Part shown: in pieces, positions 63,500 to 64,000 of the stretch | Layout of the letters: every line of letters begins with the position of its first letter | How positions within the stretch are numbered: the stretch's first letter is position 1 | Assembly (NCBI GenBank): GCA_020161845.1 | Contig: JAIUNK010000009.1 | Span: forward strand, 62,001 to 126,000 | DNA from: Actinomycetota bacterium | GTDB lineage: Bacteria > Actinomycetota > Actinomycetes > Actinomycetales > Dermatophilaceae | Reading direction: 5' to 3' | DNA length: 64,000 bases | Translations under genes and position numbers: made by a program | The notes under the pieces: generated by a model | Seen by the model: the letters and a program-made list of their open reading frames with translations, nothing else | Database searches by the model: none | What the model was told of the DNA's origin: nothing

Positions 63500-64000
63500 A
63501 TGACTGAGCAGCTCCCCTCGACCCCTCCGACTCGGGCCCGCATCGGGGTGTTGACCAGCGGTGGTGATGCGCAAGGGATGAACGCGGCCGTCCGGGCCGT
63601 GGTGCGCACCGGCATCCACGTCGGGGCCGAGGTGTACGCCGTGACTGAGGGCTGGCAGGGCGCCGTCGACGGCGGCGATGCCATTCGTCCGATGGACTGG
63701 GAGAGCGTCGGCAACATCCTGCACCGCGGCGGCACCCTGATCGGCACCGCCCGCAGCAAGGACTTCCGGGAGCGCTCGGGTCAGCTGGCCGCAGCCCGCA
63801 ACCTGCTCGCCCATGGCATCGACCGGCTCGTCGTGATCGGCGGGGACGGGTCGCTGACCGGGACGAACGAGTTCCGCAAGAACTGGGCCGGGCTCCTCGC
63901 CGAGCTGGTCGAGCGCGGCGAGCTGGACCAGGCGGTCGCCGATGCGCACCCCGCGCTGATGATCGCCGGCCTGGTGGGCTCGATCGACAACGACATGGTC
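63500..64000 (+). CDS. pfkA: 6-phosphofructokinase (N-terminal part, cut by window end)
   Basis: Phosphorylates fructose 6-phosphate in glycolysis. 167 residues are present. [21 protein letters not shown] (about 16-36) is the nucleotide loop, GTARSKDFR contains a substrate-binding region, [14 protein letters not shown] is the GGDGS motif of ATP-dependent enzymes (PPi enzymes usually have GGDD), and the window stops just after [12 protein letters not shown], which includes the catalytic-Asp IDND. The ATG at 63500 has GAGAAGG upstream. An inserted helix ([17 protein letters not shown]) before the IDND segment is like the long actinobacterial forms. Confidence 0.92.
   Translation, partial: MTEQLPSTPPTRARIGVLTSGGDAQGMNAAVRAVVRTGIHVGAEVYAVTEGWQGAVDGGDAIRPMDWESVGNILHRGGTLIGTARSKDFRERSGQLAAARNLLAHGIDRLVVIGGDGSLTGTNEFRKNWAGLLAELVERGELDQAVADAHPALMIAGLVGSIDNDMV

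Overview
The window is one 64-kb piece of a very GC-rich actinobacterial chromosome. The evidence is the base composition, frequent GTG starts, a WhiB-family iron-sulfur protein, a PASTA-bearing bifunctional penicillin-binding protein, a MarP-type periplasmic protease, and many genes whose start codon sits 6-7 nt after a TANNNT -10 box (leaderless mRNAs). A member of the Micrococcales is a reasonable guess, but the sequence alone does not fix the genus. There is no insertion sequence, integrase, CRISPR array or rRNA, and one tRNA (Pro, CGG).

Layout. 1-12 kb holds housekeeping and transport genes: an ABC-2 exporter, the lysC-asd operon of aspartate-family amino acid synthesis, a MOSC protein, a lipoprotein, ilvD, a secreted polysaccharide deacetylase, and an FAH-family/MFS pair. 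12-32.5 kb is a cobalamin island: cbiB and cobQ; then (after a vapBC pair) a B12-riboswitch operon cobI-cobM-cbiE-cbiG/cobJ-cbiX/sirC; an MBL-fold gene; cobH on the other strand; a second B12 riboswitch driving the cobalt transporter cbiMNQO; then cbiT, cobO, a cobB/cobC fusion, cobA and cobK. The enzyme set (CbiX, CbiG, no CobN or CobG) points to the cobalt-early route. No C1-methyltransferase (CbiD) or lower-ligand assembly gene (CobU/S/T) is in the window.

32.5-46 kb is accessory: two PH-domain membrane proteins, a ClC channel, a GntR regulator divergent from a PepSY membrane protein, a possible restriction-modification pair, small unknown genes, a MazEF-type toxin-antitoxin pair, an HTH-nucleotidyltransferase gene with a broken partner, tRNA-Pro and a metallophosphoesterase. 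46.5-49 kb is an MgtA-type Mg2+ ATPase.

49-62.4 kb is an envelope and stress block whose gene content and order match, as I recall it, the mycobacterial ponA2-whiB4-ArsA pair-RidA-MBL-crp-nth-Nudix-marP-ephE-membrane-protein locus (Rv3682 down to Rv3669). The window ends with a glycerophosphodiester phosphodiesterase and the first half of pfkA.

Cross-cutting features. Short tandem duplications lie at or across the stop codons of many genes and inside linkers of several cobalamin proteins. The most unusual single items are a CbiE protein carrying what looks like a dead CbiT-like domain while an intact cbiT lies 8 kb away; a 32-residue hydrophobic peptide gene with a near-perfect ribosome binding site; and the convergent methylase/putative nuclease pair. 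All domain calls are by eye from the translations; no database search was run.
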